From positions 66,347 to 130,346 of the forward strand of contig CAIMWO010000033.1 of assembly GCA_903845195.1 (NCBI GenBank): DNA of 64,000 nucleotides. Direction: 5' to 3'. The notes under the pieces were generated by a model. The model saw only the letters and a list, made by a program, of their open reading frames with translations, ran no database searches and was not told where the DNA came from. Source of the DNA: an uncultured Phycisphaerales bacterium (GTDB lineage: Bacteria > Planctomycetota > Phycisphaerae > WQYP01). Positions 18,806 through 27,174 of the stretch are shown piece after piece. Position 1 is the stretch's first letter; the number at the start of each line of letters is the position of its first letter. A program made the translations under genes and the position numbers.

Positions 18806-19804
18806 ATGATCGCAGCCGGCATCCTCACAGGCCTCGCCGCCGCCTTCTGCCAGTCCCTCTCCTACCTCGCTACGCGCCACTTCGTCCAAAAACGCGTCGC
18901 CCGGCCAGAAGGGGGGTCGAGTCGCCAATTGCTCGCCCTCTCCCATGTCTGGATGGGCATCTTTTCGCTCCTGGTGATTCCGCTGGTCTGGCCCGCCGCA
19001 GGAATCCATCTTCTCGCGATCCTTTGGCCGTTGCTGGGCACGACTGTCTTCTATCTCCTCGGCCAGATCGGCCTCATGATCGCCCTCAAACACGCCGAGC
19101 CCTCCCGCGTCTCGCCGCTCCTCGGCTTCAAAATCGTCGTCCTCGCCGCCATGTCCACCGTCCTCCTCCAGCCCGGCATCCCACCGGAGCAGCAGGCCAT
19201 CACCCCCATGCGGTGGATCGCCGTAGCCATCTGCGTCATCGCCGCGGTCTCGCTCAATTATTCCGGCGTCGCACTCCGCCGCCGCGCACTCCTCGGCATC
19301 TTGATCGCCTGCATCGCCTACTCCCTCTCCGACTGGCACATCGGCCTCCTCGTCGCCGCCGTCCGCGAAAGCTCGCACCTCTCCCTCGCCCACGCCTCCA
19401 CGCTCGCCGCCTGCCTCTGCTACGCTCTCTGCGGCCTCATCGCCCTGGCCTTCCTCCCCTGGCAAGGCTCACGCCGCCCCGCCGACTGGCGCGACGCCAT
19501 CCCCTTCGGCCTCGCCTGGTTCCTCGCCATGCTCTTCCTCTTCGCCAGCTTCGCCATCGTCGGCGTCGTCCTCGGCAACATCCTCCAGTCCACCCGCGGC
19601 CTCATGAGCATCTTCATGGCCACCCTCCTGATCCGCATGGGCCACCACCACATCGAACCCGTCAGTTCCCGCGGCATCTTCTTCCGCCGCCTCGTCGCCG
19701 CAACACTCATGTTCCTCGCCGTCAGTCTGTACCTCCTTCGCGATTCCTCCGGCCTTCGCGCCCTCTGGAGCGCCTCCGCCGGCCTGTTCGGTTCGCCCGG
19801 ATGA
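18806..19804 (+). CDS. EamA/DMT-like transporter
   Basis: Ten-helix hydrophobic pattern, ALKHAEPSRVSPLLGFKIVVLA, end-to-end repeat character. Confidence 0.75.
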   Translation: MIAAGILTGLAAAFCQSLSYLATRHFVQKRVARPEGGSSRQLLALSHVWMGIFSLLVIPLVWPAAGIHLLAILWPLLGTTVFYLLGQIGLMIALKHAEPSRVSPLLGFKIVVLAAMSTVLLQPGIPPEQQAITPMRWIAVAICVIAAVSLNYSGVALRRRALLGILIACIAYSLSDWHIGLLVAAVRESSHLSLAHASTLAACLCYALCGLIALAFLPWQGSRRPADWRDAIPFGLAWFLAMLFLFASFAIVGVVLGNILQSTRGLMSIFMATLLIRMGHHHIEPVSSRGIFFRRLVAATLMFLAVSLYLLRDSSGLRALWSASAGLFGSPG

Positions 19805-19878
19805 TTCCCCCAACTCCCCGCATTGACGGCAGCAAAGTGGGGGGGCTATAAGACACCATCTCAAAAGGCGCTGATCCC

Positions 19879-20706
19879 ATGACGACCAATCAAAACACCC
19901 CAGCCCCCGCCCCCCCCGCACCCGCCGAAGAAATCGCCGTCTTCCAGGATGTCTGGCACGGCGGCTACTACGAGGGCGATCCCCTCCAGCCCATGGCCCG
20001 CTCCGGCTACGGCATCCTCGGCTACGTCAGCATCCTCCACGCCACCTACCTCATGTGCATCCGCCCCTACATCACCAAAGACACCATCGCCCTCGAAATC
20101 GGCCCCGGCCGCGGCGCCTGGACCCGCGGCCTCCTCGGCGCCAAAGAAGTTTGGTGCCTCGACGCCCGCTCCGCCGAGGACAACCACTTCTGGCAATACA
20201 TCGGCAACGCCCCCCACGTAAAATATTTCAAAGTCGCCGACTTCTCCTGCTCCGACCTCCCCGATAACCATTTCGATTACTTCTTCTCCTTCGGCACCTT
20301 CTGCCACATTTCCGAAGAAGGCCGTCGCGAATACTTCAAAAACCTCCATTGCAAACTCAAACCCGGCGCCCGCTGCTTCGTCATGATCGCCGACCGCAAC
20401 GCCTACAACCGCGCCCTCGACCAGGTCGATCCCCTCTGCATGGTCAAACCCCTCCGCAAATCCCTCCTCTTCAAACTCGCCATCCTCCCCTTGCGTATCA
20501 CCTGGGGCCTCTGCGGCAAGGCCGCCCTGAAAAAACTCCGCTGGGTCGAACACGATCAGTTCGGCAACCGCGCCGCCAATATCCATTTCCACCACGCCGG
20601 CGTCCCGGAAACCTGCCGCATGCTCGAAGACCTCGGCTACCGCATCATCGACCCCAACATCGCCATCGTCCCCCGCGACCCGATCATTCATTTCGTCCGA
20701 CCGTAG
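19879..20706 (+). CDS. Class I SAM-dependent methyltransferase
   Basis: ALEIGPGRGAWTRGLL motif I, FDYFFSFGTFCHISEEGRREYFKNLHCKLKPGARCFVMIAD. Confidence 0.85.
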   Translation: MTTNQNTPAPAPPAPAEEIAVFQDVWHGGYYEGDPLQPMARSGYGILGYVSILHATYLMCIRPYITKDTIALEIGPGRGAWTRGLLGAKEVWCLDARSAEDNHFWQYIGNAPHVKYFKVADFSCSDLPDNHFDYFFSFGTFCHISEEGRREYFKNLHCKLKPGARCFVMIADRNAYNRALDQVDPLCMVKPLRKSLLFKLAILPLRITWGLCGKAALKKLRWVEHDQFGNRAANIHFHHAGVPETCRMLEDLGYRIIDPNIAIVPRDPIIHFVRP

Positions 20707-20850
20707 CTTACATCCATGATTCCAAAATGTGCTTGTCGCCGTCCATCGCCCATCGTTAGAATCGCACAAGACACATCTCGTCCCATCGCCTGGCTGCGCT
20801 GTGTGGGAGATATGAAATCACGTTGCACCGCACCGAAAGGAGTAACATTC

Positions 20851-21201
20851 ATGAGCCAAGATATTCCCACCGCCCCCGAAACCGTTCACGATCCCCTGTC
20901 GCTAGATTCCCTTGCCACCGAATCCCGTCATCGCATCTTCAGGCCCAGTGTGCGGGTCCCGGACTACCGCTGGTTGAATGTGGTTGCCGTCGGTTTTCAG
21001 ATCATGGCCGGGATCACATTGATAGTTGGTTGTTTCATGAGCGCGGCATTCATTTGGGGCAATACGGCGGCGAGTATTTTCTACGGCGTTCTCGTCGCGA
21101 TGGGCGCCCTCTGGTCCGCATTAGTTTCCATGGCCATCGGCCAAGGCATCCTCGCCTTCCGTGACATCGCGCGAAACAGTTGGATCACCGCCGCAAAATA
21201 A
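20851..21201 (+). CDS. Small membrane protein, unknown function
   Basis: MSQDIPTAPE..., two TM segments, AAAGGAG upstream. Confidence 0.65.
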   Translation: MSQDIPTAPETVHDPLSLDSLATESRHRIFRPSVRVPDYRWLNVVAVGFQIMAGITLIVGCFMSAAFIWGNTAASIFYGVLVAMGALWSALVSMAIGQGILAFRDIARNSWITAAK

Positions 21202-21830
21202 AAATGTTGGCAGCGCCGGCCAGCACCCCCTCGATTCCACCCCCGTGACGAATCACGCCAGCATCCGGTCGAAAATATCCGCCGCCCGATACAAATCGCG
21301 CCTGGAAAATGCCATCCGTTCCCCCGCCACCGCCGCACACCGCAAAAATAAAATTAGCCACCGCATGAGGATGAGTCGATTCGCCTCAACTGTCAGCGTC
21401 ATTCCCGTTTTGTAATCAGACCTTCTGATTAGCTAGGACGCGTTCAGCTTGATGCGGATCCACTCAAGCGGTCGCTACGGGTATCCGGCATGTCTCAGCT
21501 GCGGGAGCTTGCTCAACCGCATTTTTTCGGAGAACCCGCCATTGCGACCTGCAGTGGCTACGTCTTCACTATACAATCCATATCGCCAGAGGCAACAAAA
21601 AAACCGAGAAAATCAGCCAAAATCTCAACTTTCGCACCCACGCACATACCCTCGCCCTCAGACTGCCCCCCGCGTCCCCCTCGTCCAATCGCCCCTCACT
21701 CCCCAACCTCCTTTACCCATTCATCGGTGCATTTCTATATATCAATTCTTTGTGCGTCTTCGCCCCTTCGTGTCTTCGTGTCTTCGTGTTTATGCCGTCG
21801 TCGTCCCCTCCCCTAAATCTCTTCGTCGTC

Positions 21831-21855
21831 CTTGGTGCCTTGGTGTCTTGGTGGT
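21831..21855 (+). repeat. Family-A repeat downstream of nuoH
   Basis: CTTGGTGCCTTGGTGTCTTGGTGGT exact. Confidence 0.95.
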
Positions 21856-21865
21856 AAAAGAAAAT

Positions 21866-23176
21866 CTAAGCCCCCGGCAAATCCGGCATCTCCCGGCTCG
21901 ACGTAAACATCACCTTGAACGTGCTCCGCTCGCGCCTCATCCACGCCATCCCGATGATCGCCCCGATCACCATCACCAACCCCACGCCCACCACCGCCAG
22001 CGCCACGCTCACCACAAACCGAAACGTCGGCAACGGTTCCGTCAGCCACAAGTACACCGCCGCCGCCAGCAGATTCACGCACGCCAGCGGCAACAGTACC
22101 TTCACACACAAATGCAACACCTGATCGATCCGCAGCCGCGGCAACGTCCACCGCAACCACATCTGCACATACACCAGCAGAAATGTCTTCGTAATGAATA
22201 ACCCCGCCCCCAGCGCATTGGCCACCACCATGTACTTCCACGCAATCGACCCATCCGCATGGAATCGCAGCGCCTCCACCCGCGCCACCACCCCAAACGG
22301 ATCGTACCACGCCCCCAGCCACAGCGAGACCTGAATCGCCGACACCACAAACATCGACGCATATTCCGCAAAGAAAAACAAACTGAATCGCATCCCGGAA
22401 TATTCCGTGTGATACCCCGCCACCAACTCCGATTCCGACTCCGGCAAATCGAACGGCGCCCGCTTGCACGACGCCAGCGCCGCAATGTAATACAACCCAA
22501 ACGCCAGCATGTTGAACGGATCGTGAAACACAAACCACTTGTGCAGTCCCGCCCCCTGCTGCAGCGAAATCTCGTACAGGTTCATCGACCCCGCCACCAT
22601 GATCGCCGTCAGAATCGCCAGCCCCAGCGGAATCTCATACGAAACCATCTGGCACGCCTCGCGCATCGCCCCGTACACCGACCACTTGTTATTCGACGCC
22701 CACCCCGCCAGGATCACCCCCAGCACCTGCACCCCCAGCGTCGCCAGCAGAAAGAACACCCCGGAATTAAACGTGTTCGTCAGCCCCGACAGATCCCGCC
22801 CCCACGCCAGAAACAAAAACGCCGTCAGCGCCGGCGCAAACGCCAGATACGGCGCCAGCCGGAACAACACCCCGTCCGCACCCGCCGGCAACAGATCCTC
22901 TTTCTGGATCAGCTTCAATCCATCCGCCAGCGACTGCGCCCACCCATGCCACCCGCCGGTCCGCATCGGCCCCAGCCGCGAATGAATATGCCCCGAAACC
23001 TTCCGCTCCCCCCAGATCGAAAACATCGCCACAAACGAAACAAACGGCAATATCACCATCGCCGCGATCGCCAACTTCAAAACCACTTCCTGCAACCACC
23101 CCGGCCCCGGCAACGCCCAGGAAATCGCTAGCACACGCAACCCCGCCATCGAATTCATAAACCCATCACTCTGCAA
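21866..23176 (-). CDS. nuoH: NADH-quinone oxidoreductase subunit H
   Basis: MFSIWGERKVSGHIHSRLGPMRTGGWHGWAQSLADGLKLIQKEDLLP, ERKVxGxxQxRxGP-like signature, KRAPFDLPESESELVAGYHTEYSGMRF. Confidence 0.97.
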   Translation of the reverse strand: MQSDGFMNSMAGLRVLAISWALPGPGWLQEVVLKLAIAAMVILPFVSFVAMFSIWGERKVSGHIHSRLGPMRTGGWHGWAQSLADGLKLIQKEDLLPAGADGVLFRLAPYLAFAPALTAFLFLAWGRDLSGLTNTFNSGVFFLLATLGVQVLGVILAGWASNNKWSVYGAMREACQMVSYEIPLGLAILTAIMVAGSMNLYEISLQQGAGLHKWFVFHDPFNMLAFGLYYIAALASCKRAPFDLPESESELVAGYHTEYSGMRFSLFFFAEYASMFVVSAIQVSLWLGAWYDPFGVVARVEALRFHADGSIAWKYMVVANALGAGLFITKTFLLVYVQMWLRWTLPRLRIDQVLHLCVKVLLPLACVNLLAAAVYLWLTEPLPTFRFVVSVALAVVGVGLVMVIGAIIGMAWMRRERSTFKVMFTSSREMPDLPGA

Positions 23177-23269
23177 AATATCGCTTCACCACTTCCAGGA
23201 GCAATGAGGATAATCCATCTACCCCCGAAGCGAAACCCACCCCGCCTCTCCGCGTCCTCAGGCGCCGGG

Positions 23270-23310
23270 GTGCCATGCTCTTGGCACAATCTCGGTGCCA
23301 AGAGCATGCC
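23270..23310. repeat. Palindromic element, GGTGCCATGC family
   Basis: Perfect CATGCTCTTGGCAC - AATCTCG - GTGCCAAGAGCATG. Confidence 0.9.
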
Positions 23311-23481
23311 GACGGACGCCACACATTCAGATCTCACACCCATTTTACAATTTCATCCACTCCTTGGCATTGCCCTCCCTTCCTCGCCCCCAACCCCAGA
23401 AGGAACTGGTGCGCACCGGGCAGCGACAGATTATGCTGGTGGGGGGGGAGTGACCGCGGCCCGAACGAGGACAGAATAACG

Positions 23482-24633
23482 ATGCCCAGACGAATTCCCG
23501 TGATCGATTGCACCGATTTGTATCATCCGCACCAGGATGTCGGAGACAACTTCGATATCCTCGCGCCCTTCGCGATGGAAGAGATCGATCTCCGCGCCGT
23601 CATCTTGGATGTGACCGAGCATTTCCGGCGACTGCCGGAAGAACGCGTGGTGCAGAACCCGAATTTGTTCGGCACAGACCCGGGCGGACGCGATCCGGGA
23701 TTCATTCCGATCACCCAGTGCAACTACATGTTCAACCGCCACGTGCCCGCAGCCGTATCGCCATTCGAGCCCCTGAAATCGCCGGAAGATCAGGCGCGGG
23801 ACGTGCCGGACTTTCAGCAGCAGGGGATCGAGTTATTCCTGGAAACCTTGCGCGCCGCGGAAGAGCCGGTGGACGTGCTGGTCTTCTGCTCCTGCCGGAC
23901 GGTGGCCGCCGCGCTCAATCGGGAACCGGAATTGCTCAAGCGAAAAGTGCGGCGGCTGCACTTGAGCATCGGAACGTCGACCGGCGACATGTTTGACTGG
24001 ACATGGCCCAGCAAGGTGGGTGTGCCCCCGGCACCGGGCAGCGTCGGGTATGTGGATTGGAACGTGACGCTCGATCCGCATGCCTATGTGCGGTTGCTGC
24101 GGTCGGAGTTGCCCATGTCGCTCTATCCGTGCTCGACCGAAAACGGGCCGCTCGAACTGGGGCGGCACAACACCTATTTCCGCATGATGAGCCTGGCGTG
24201 GATTCTGCAAATGCAGCCGCGGCTGCGCAATTACCTCGCCTATGCGTTTACGAAATCGACGCGGCTGGATTTTCTCCGGGCGCTCGATGGGCCCTGCCCG
24301 CCGGATGCCCAGGCGTTCTTCAAAAATGCCAAAAAGCATCGCGTGTGGGAAACCGCCATCTGGCTGGAAGTCAGCGGACGCAAGCTGGTGCGGCGGGCCG
24401 ATGGAACCTGCCGGATCGTACGAGCAGAAGAAATGCGTCCCGGCGATGCCGTGGTGCCGGGCCAGCAGCAGAATTGCCGGCTGACGCGGGTGGACGATAC
24501 CGGTCGGTTTGCCTTTGAACTGGCCGACACCGACGACCGCGTAACAATCTTCGACCGTGGCGAGGATCTGCTCGGATACGAGACAGCAGCCAGCGAAGCC
24601 GTGCCACATTGGTACTGCGGGTTTCAACTCTGA
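23482..24633 (+). CDS. Nucleoside hydrolase-like protein
   Basis: IPVIDCTDLYHPHQDVGDNFDILAPF and VDVLVFCSCRTVAAALNREPEL resemble inosine-uridine nucleoside hydrolase-fold proteins; family call tentative. Confidence 0.55.
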   Translation: MPRRIPVIDCTDLYHPHQDVGDNFDILAPFAMEEIDLRAVILDVTEHFRRLPEERVVQNPNLFGTDPGGRDPGFIPITQCNYMFNRHVPAAVSPFEPLKSPEDQARDVPDFQQQGIELFLETLRAAEEPVDVLVFCSCRTVAAALNREPELLKRKVRRLHLSIGTSTGDMFDWTWPSKVGVPPAPGSVGYVDWNVTLDPHAYVRLLRSELPMSLYPCSTENGPLELGRHNTYFRMMSLAWILQMQPRLRNYLAYAFTKSTRLDFLRALDGPCPPDAQAFFKNAKKHRVWETAIWLEVSGRKLVRRADGTCRIVRAEEMRPGDAVVPGQQQNCRLTRVDDTGRFAFELADTDDRVTIFDRGEDLLGYETAASEAVPHWYCGFQL

Positions 24634-24694
24634 AGCAATACCCGCAGCGCACCCATCAGCATCACTCTGTGGCGGACCCGGAAAGATCCGTCTC

Positions 24695-24734
24695 GGGTGC
24701 CATGCCCAGTGGGGTAGGGGCCCCGCTGGGCATG
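24695..24734. repeat. Palindromic element, GGTGCCATGC family
   Basis: CATGCCCAGTGGGG / CCCCGCTGGGCATG arms with TAGGGG loop. Confidence 0.85.
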
Positions 24735-24786
24735 ATTCGCGCAGACCACCGAGATCAGGACTCGGGTGCCGGACATCAGGTCCGGG

Positions 24787-24827
24787 GTGCCATGCTCTTG
24801 GCACAATCTCGGTGCCAAGAGCATGCC
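24787..24827. repeat. Palindromic element, GGTGCCATGC family (identical arms and loop to 23270-23310)
   Basis: Perfect CATGCTCTTGGCAC - AATCTCG - GTGCCAAGAGCATG. Confidence 0.9.
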
Positions 24828-24930
24828 GAGGGACCTCGCAACATCAGCTCATCCCGTCACTCCCATTTCTGTCCAATCCTGTCCAGCGATTCCAGTGACA
24901 ACAATCTCTGCAAAGGAAGGTTCTGGGCCG

Positions 24931-25524
24931 CTACCATCCCGTTATTTTTTGACCCAATTCGAGCCGAACGTAAGGATGACAGTTGGGAGACGACAGCAAT
25001 TTGTCTCGCAATTGTTGCGGTATTTCGATATGTAACAAGCGAAGCGCAGCGATGTAGTCTGCGAGCGAGTATGGATCAATCGAGTTATCCGATTCTATCC
25101 GTTGCAGAATAATGGGGCCTGCTTCCTGAATCTTGGAATCTGCGAGCGCTTGAGCAACGAGGTTAGAATAAGGATCACGGCGACGAAGTGCTTCGAGTAA
25201 TATTGGAATACCCGACAAATCGTTGAATTTTCGTAACATCAAAGCGGCTACAATCTTGATCTCAGGGTCTGACGTCCGATCCATTAGATTACGCACCGCC
25301 GGACGGATACGCGAGCCGAGCGCCAGCATTCTCTCAGCTGCGATTACCTTGGTAAGAGAAGTCTTCTCCAGAAATACTGTCAATGCGTCGTATTCTGCCG
25401 CAGAAATGCCTCGATCACCGGATTCTGCTGCCTTAAATTCTTCGATTGTTTGGTCAAGAACTCGAAGCTGATCCTCAGGAGAAACTGCATTTGAGAAGGC
25501 TGAAAATGCATTTATGAGCGACAT
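24931..25524 (-). CDS. HEAT-repeat-like hypothetical protein
   Basis: Alpha-helical repeat pattern: PAVRNLMDRTSDPEIKIVAALMLRKFNDLSGIPILLEALRRRDPYSNLVAQAL; lower GC than neighbours. Confidence 0.65.
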   Translation of the reverse strand: MSLINAFSAFSNAVSPEDQLRVLDQTIEEFKAAESGDRGISAAEYDALTVFLEKTSLTKVIAAERMLALGSRIRPAVRNLMDRTSDPEIKIVAALMLRKFNDLSGIPILLEALRRRDPYSNLVAQALADSKIQEAGPIILQRIESDNSIDPYSLADYIAALRLLHIEIPQQLRDKLLSSPNCHPYVRLELGQKITGW

Positions 25525-26160
25525 ATGATTACCTGTTATGAGTTCCAGTTATTGTACCATCAACGAGTGAATTTCCAGGTCTTGAGTGGATGGGACTTCC
25601 AGGAATCAACATGCCACCAATGCGAGTGCCAGCTGCCGCCGAGATTGCCGGAAAGGCTGTCGCGGGGTGCCAAGAGCATGCCGACGGACGCTGCCTCTTC
25701 GCATCCCACGCTCATTCTACAATTTCATCCCCTCCGCGGCACTGAACTCCCCCCATCCTCGTCCCCACCGGTGCCCATCAGCTTTATGGCGACCCCCTAA
25801 AGCCCGCCAACGCCATCGGCGTGGGCCAACCGGCTCTCGCAGACATGACCAACAGGCAAACTCAAACCACCGCCCCTCCCGGCTTGCCACGTCGCGGTCC
25901 CCGCCGTCACCTCCAATTCTGACGTACGCCCTTTCCCCACCCCATCCCCCCTCCACTCCCCCCTCCCGCATCCCTTCCCCACTCTACGCCCCTCCCCAAA
26001 ACACCAGGTCCATTTTTAATTGACGTATGTATATATTAACTAATAATAGGGCACTCCCTAACTCCAGAAATGCGCCGTCGCCTTCCCGATCCGTCGTGTC
26101 GTCGTGTCGCCGTGTCGTCGTGGTTCAATCCCCGCTCCCATCACCACCAGAGTCATGCAG

Positions 26161-26258
26161 AAAACCGTAAAGAACGACCTCAATACGCTTCAAAATCACT
26201 CCAAAACGATGCAAAAGCACGCCAAATCGCGTCCAAACGCGCTCAAAATCGATCCAAA
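26161..26258. other. Helically phased A-tracts (predicted intrinsic DNA curvature)
   Basis: A3-A4 tracts starting at 26192, 26203, 26213, 26224, 26235, 26245, 26256 (spacings 11,10,11,11,10,11), with shorter in-phase A runs at 26161, 26169 and 26182. Confidence 0.75.
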
Positions 26259-26334
26259 TCGCTCGCCGCCCGCCCTCCCCGTCATTCTGAATTCCAAACT
26301 CCGAATTCTGAATTCGTCTCCCCCTCCCCGCCCC

Positions 26335-26476
26335 ATCTCATCTGTGCGCACGCCTATCACCCCCCATCCGCCCCAAGCAAGAAATAATTCCACCGCTAAC
26401 TCCCGCCCCTCCCACTACCTAAAAATTTTTCCCCCAATACTTGTGCGCACAAACATGGTCCTCCACCCCTTCTATA
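26335..26476 (+). repeat. ~140-bp dispersed element, copy 1
   Basis: CTCATCTGTGCGCAC ... CAATACTTGTGCGCACAAACATGGTCCTCCACCCCTTCTATA; inverted partner at 34790-34943. Confidence 0.85.
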
Positions 26477-26587
26477 AGGGGCACGCGTCCTCATCCCCCT
26501 GTCTTCTTGTTTCTAAAGGAGTCCGCATGAACATCCCTCCGAAATCTCTCCGCGCCAGCTCCGCGTCCTCCGCACCTCCGCGTTCCC

Positions 26588-26635
26588 CGTCGTGTCGTCG
26601 CGCCGTCGTGGTTCAAATCCCGCCTCTCTCAAAAA
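26588..26635 (+). repeat. ~48-bp direct repeat, copy 1
   Basis: CGTCGTGTCGTCGCGCCGTCGTGGTTCAAATCCCGCCTCTCTCAAAA. Confidence 0.8.
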
Positions 26636-26910
26636 TCCGTTGCGCATCTCCCTCCCAAAAATCCCTCTCCTCTCCGAACCTGAGGAATCCGCTGCACTTA
26701 CGAAAACGAAACAGAAAAAACGATCTGCGCAGGTGCGCAAAAAAACCTGCGTATCTCCCCCCAAAAATCTGCGCAGGTGCGCAAACCCCCACGGCCCACG
26801 GATCACGACCGGCGGCACACGAACCCCCTTCGCCCCGCGAAAATTGGAAATTGAACCTTGAAAATTTCCTCCCAATTCGTGTCCATTTGTGCCCATTTGT
26901 GGACCGTCCC

Positions 26911-26957
26911 CGTCGTATCGTCGCGCCGTCGTGGTTCAATCCGACCTCTCTCAAAAC
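26911..26957 (+). repeat. ~47-bp direct repeat, copy 2
   Basis: CGTCGTATCGTCGCGCCGTCGTGGTTCAATCCGACCTCTCTCAAAAC. Confidence 0.8.
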
Positions 26958-27174
26958 TCATGCGCACCTTGGCAAACTCATAAGAATCTTGGGAGAAAAT
27001 CGCATGTTTTCCGAAAAACTCATGAGTATCTTGGACAAAAATCGCACTTTCCGCCCAAACCAATGCAAAATTCCTCGCAAAATCAGCCCAGTCTCTTCCG
27101 CGTTGAAATTTCTCCCCCATGGGCTGAGAATTGCCGGATTGAATCGCCGCACACTTTTTCGCAAAGGACTGCTC

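Noticed and set aside
21413-21431. Hairpin TAATCAGA-CCT-TCTGATTA
   Set aside because: Weak AT-rich stem without a T tail.
26161-26258. CRISPR-like array
   Set aside because: Period of ~10.7 nt and no conserved repeat unit; phased A-tracts explain it better.
26600-26625. Possible tRNA (GGTTCAAATCC T-arm-like sequence)
   Set aside because: No acceptor stem, D-arm or anticodon arm upstream; sequence belongs to a dispersed repeat family.
26104-27174. N-terminal ~357-aa extension of the HEAT ORF (and ORFs 26070-26387, 26592-26861, 26803-27192)
   Set aside because: Made of overlapping dispersed repeats with no family signature in any frame; a lipoprotein signal peptide starts cleanly at 27175.
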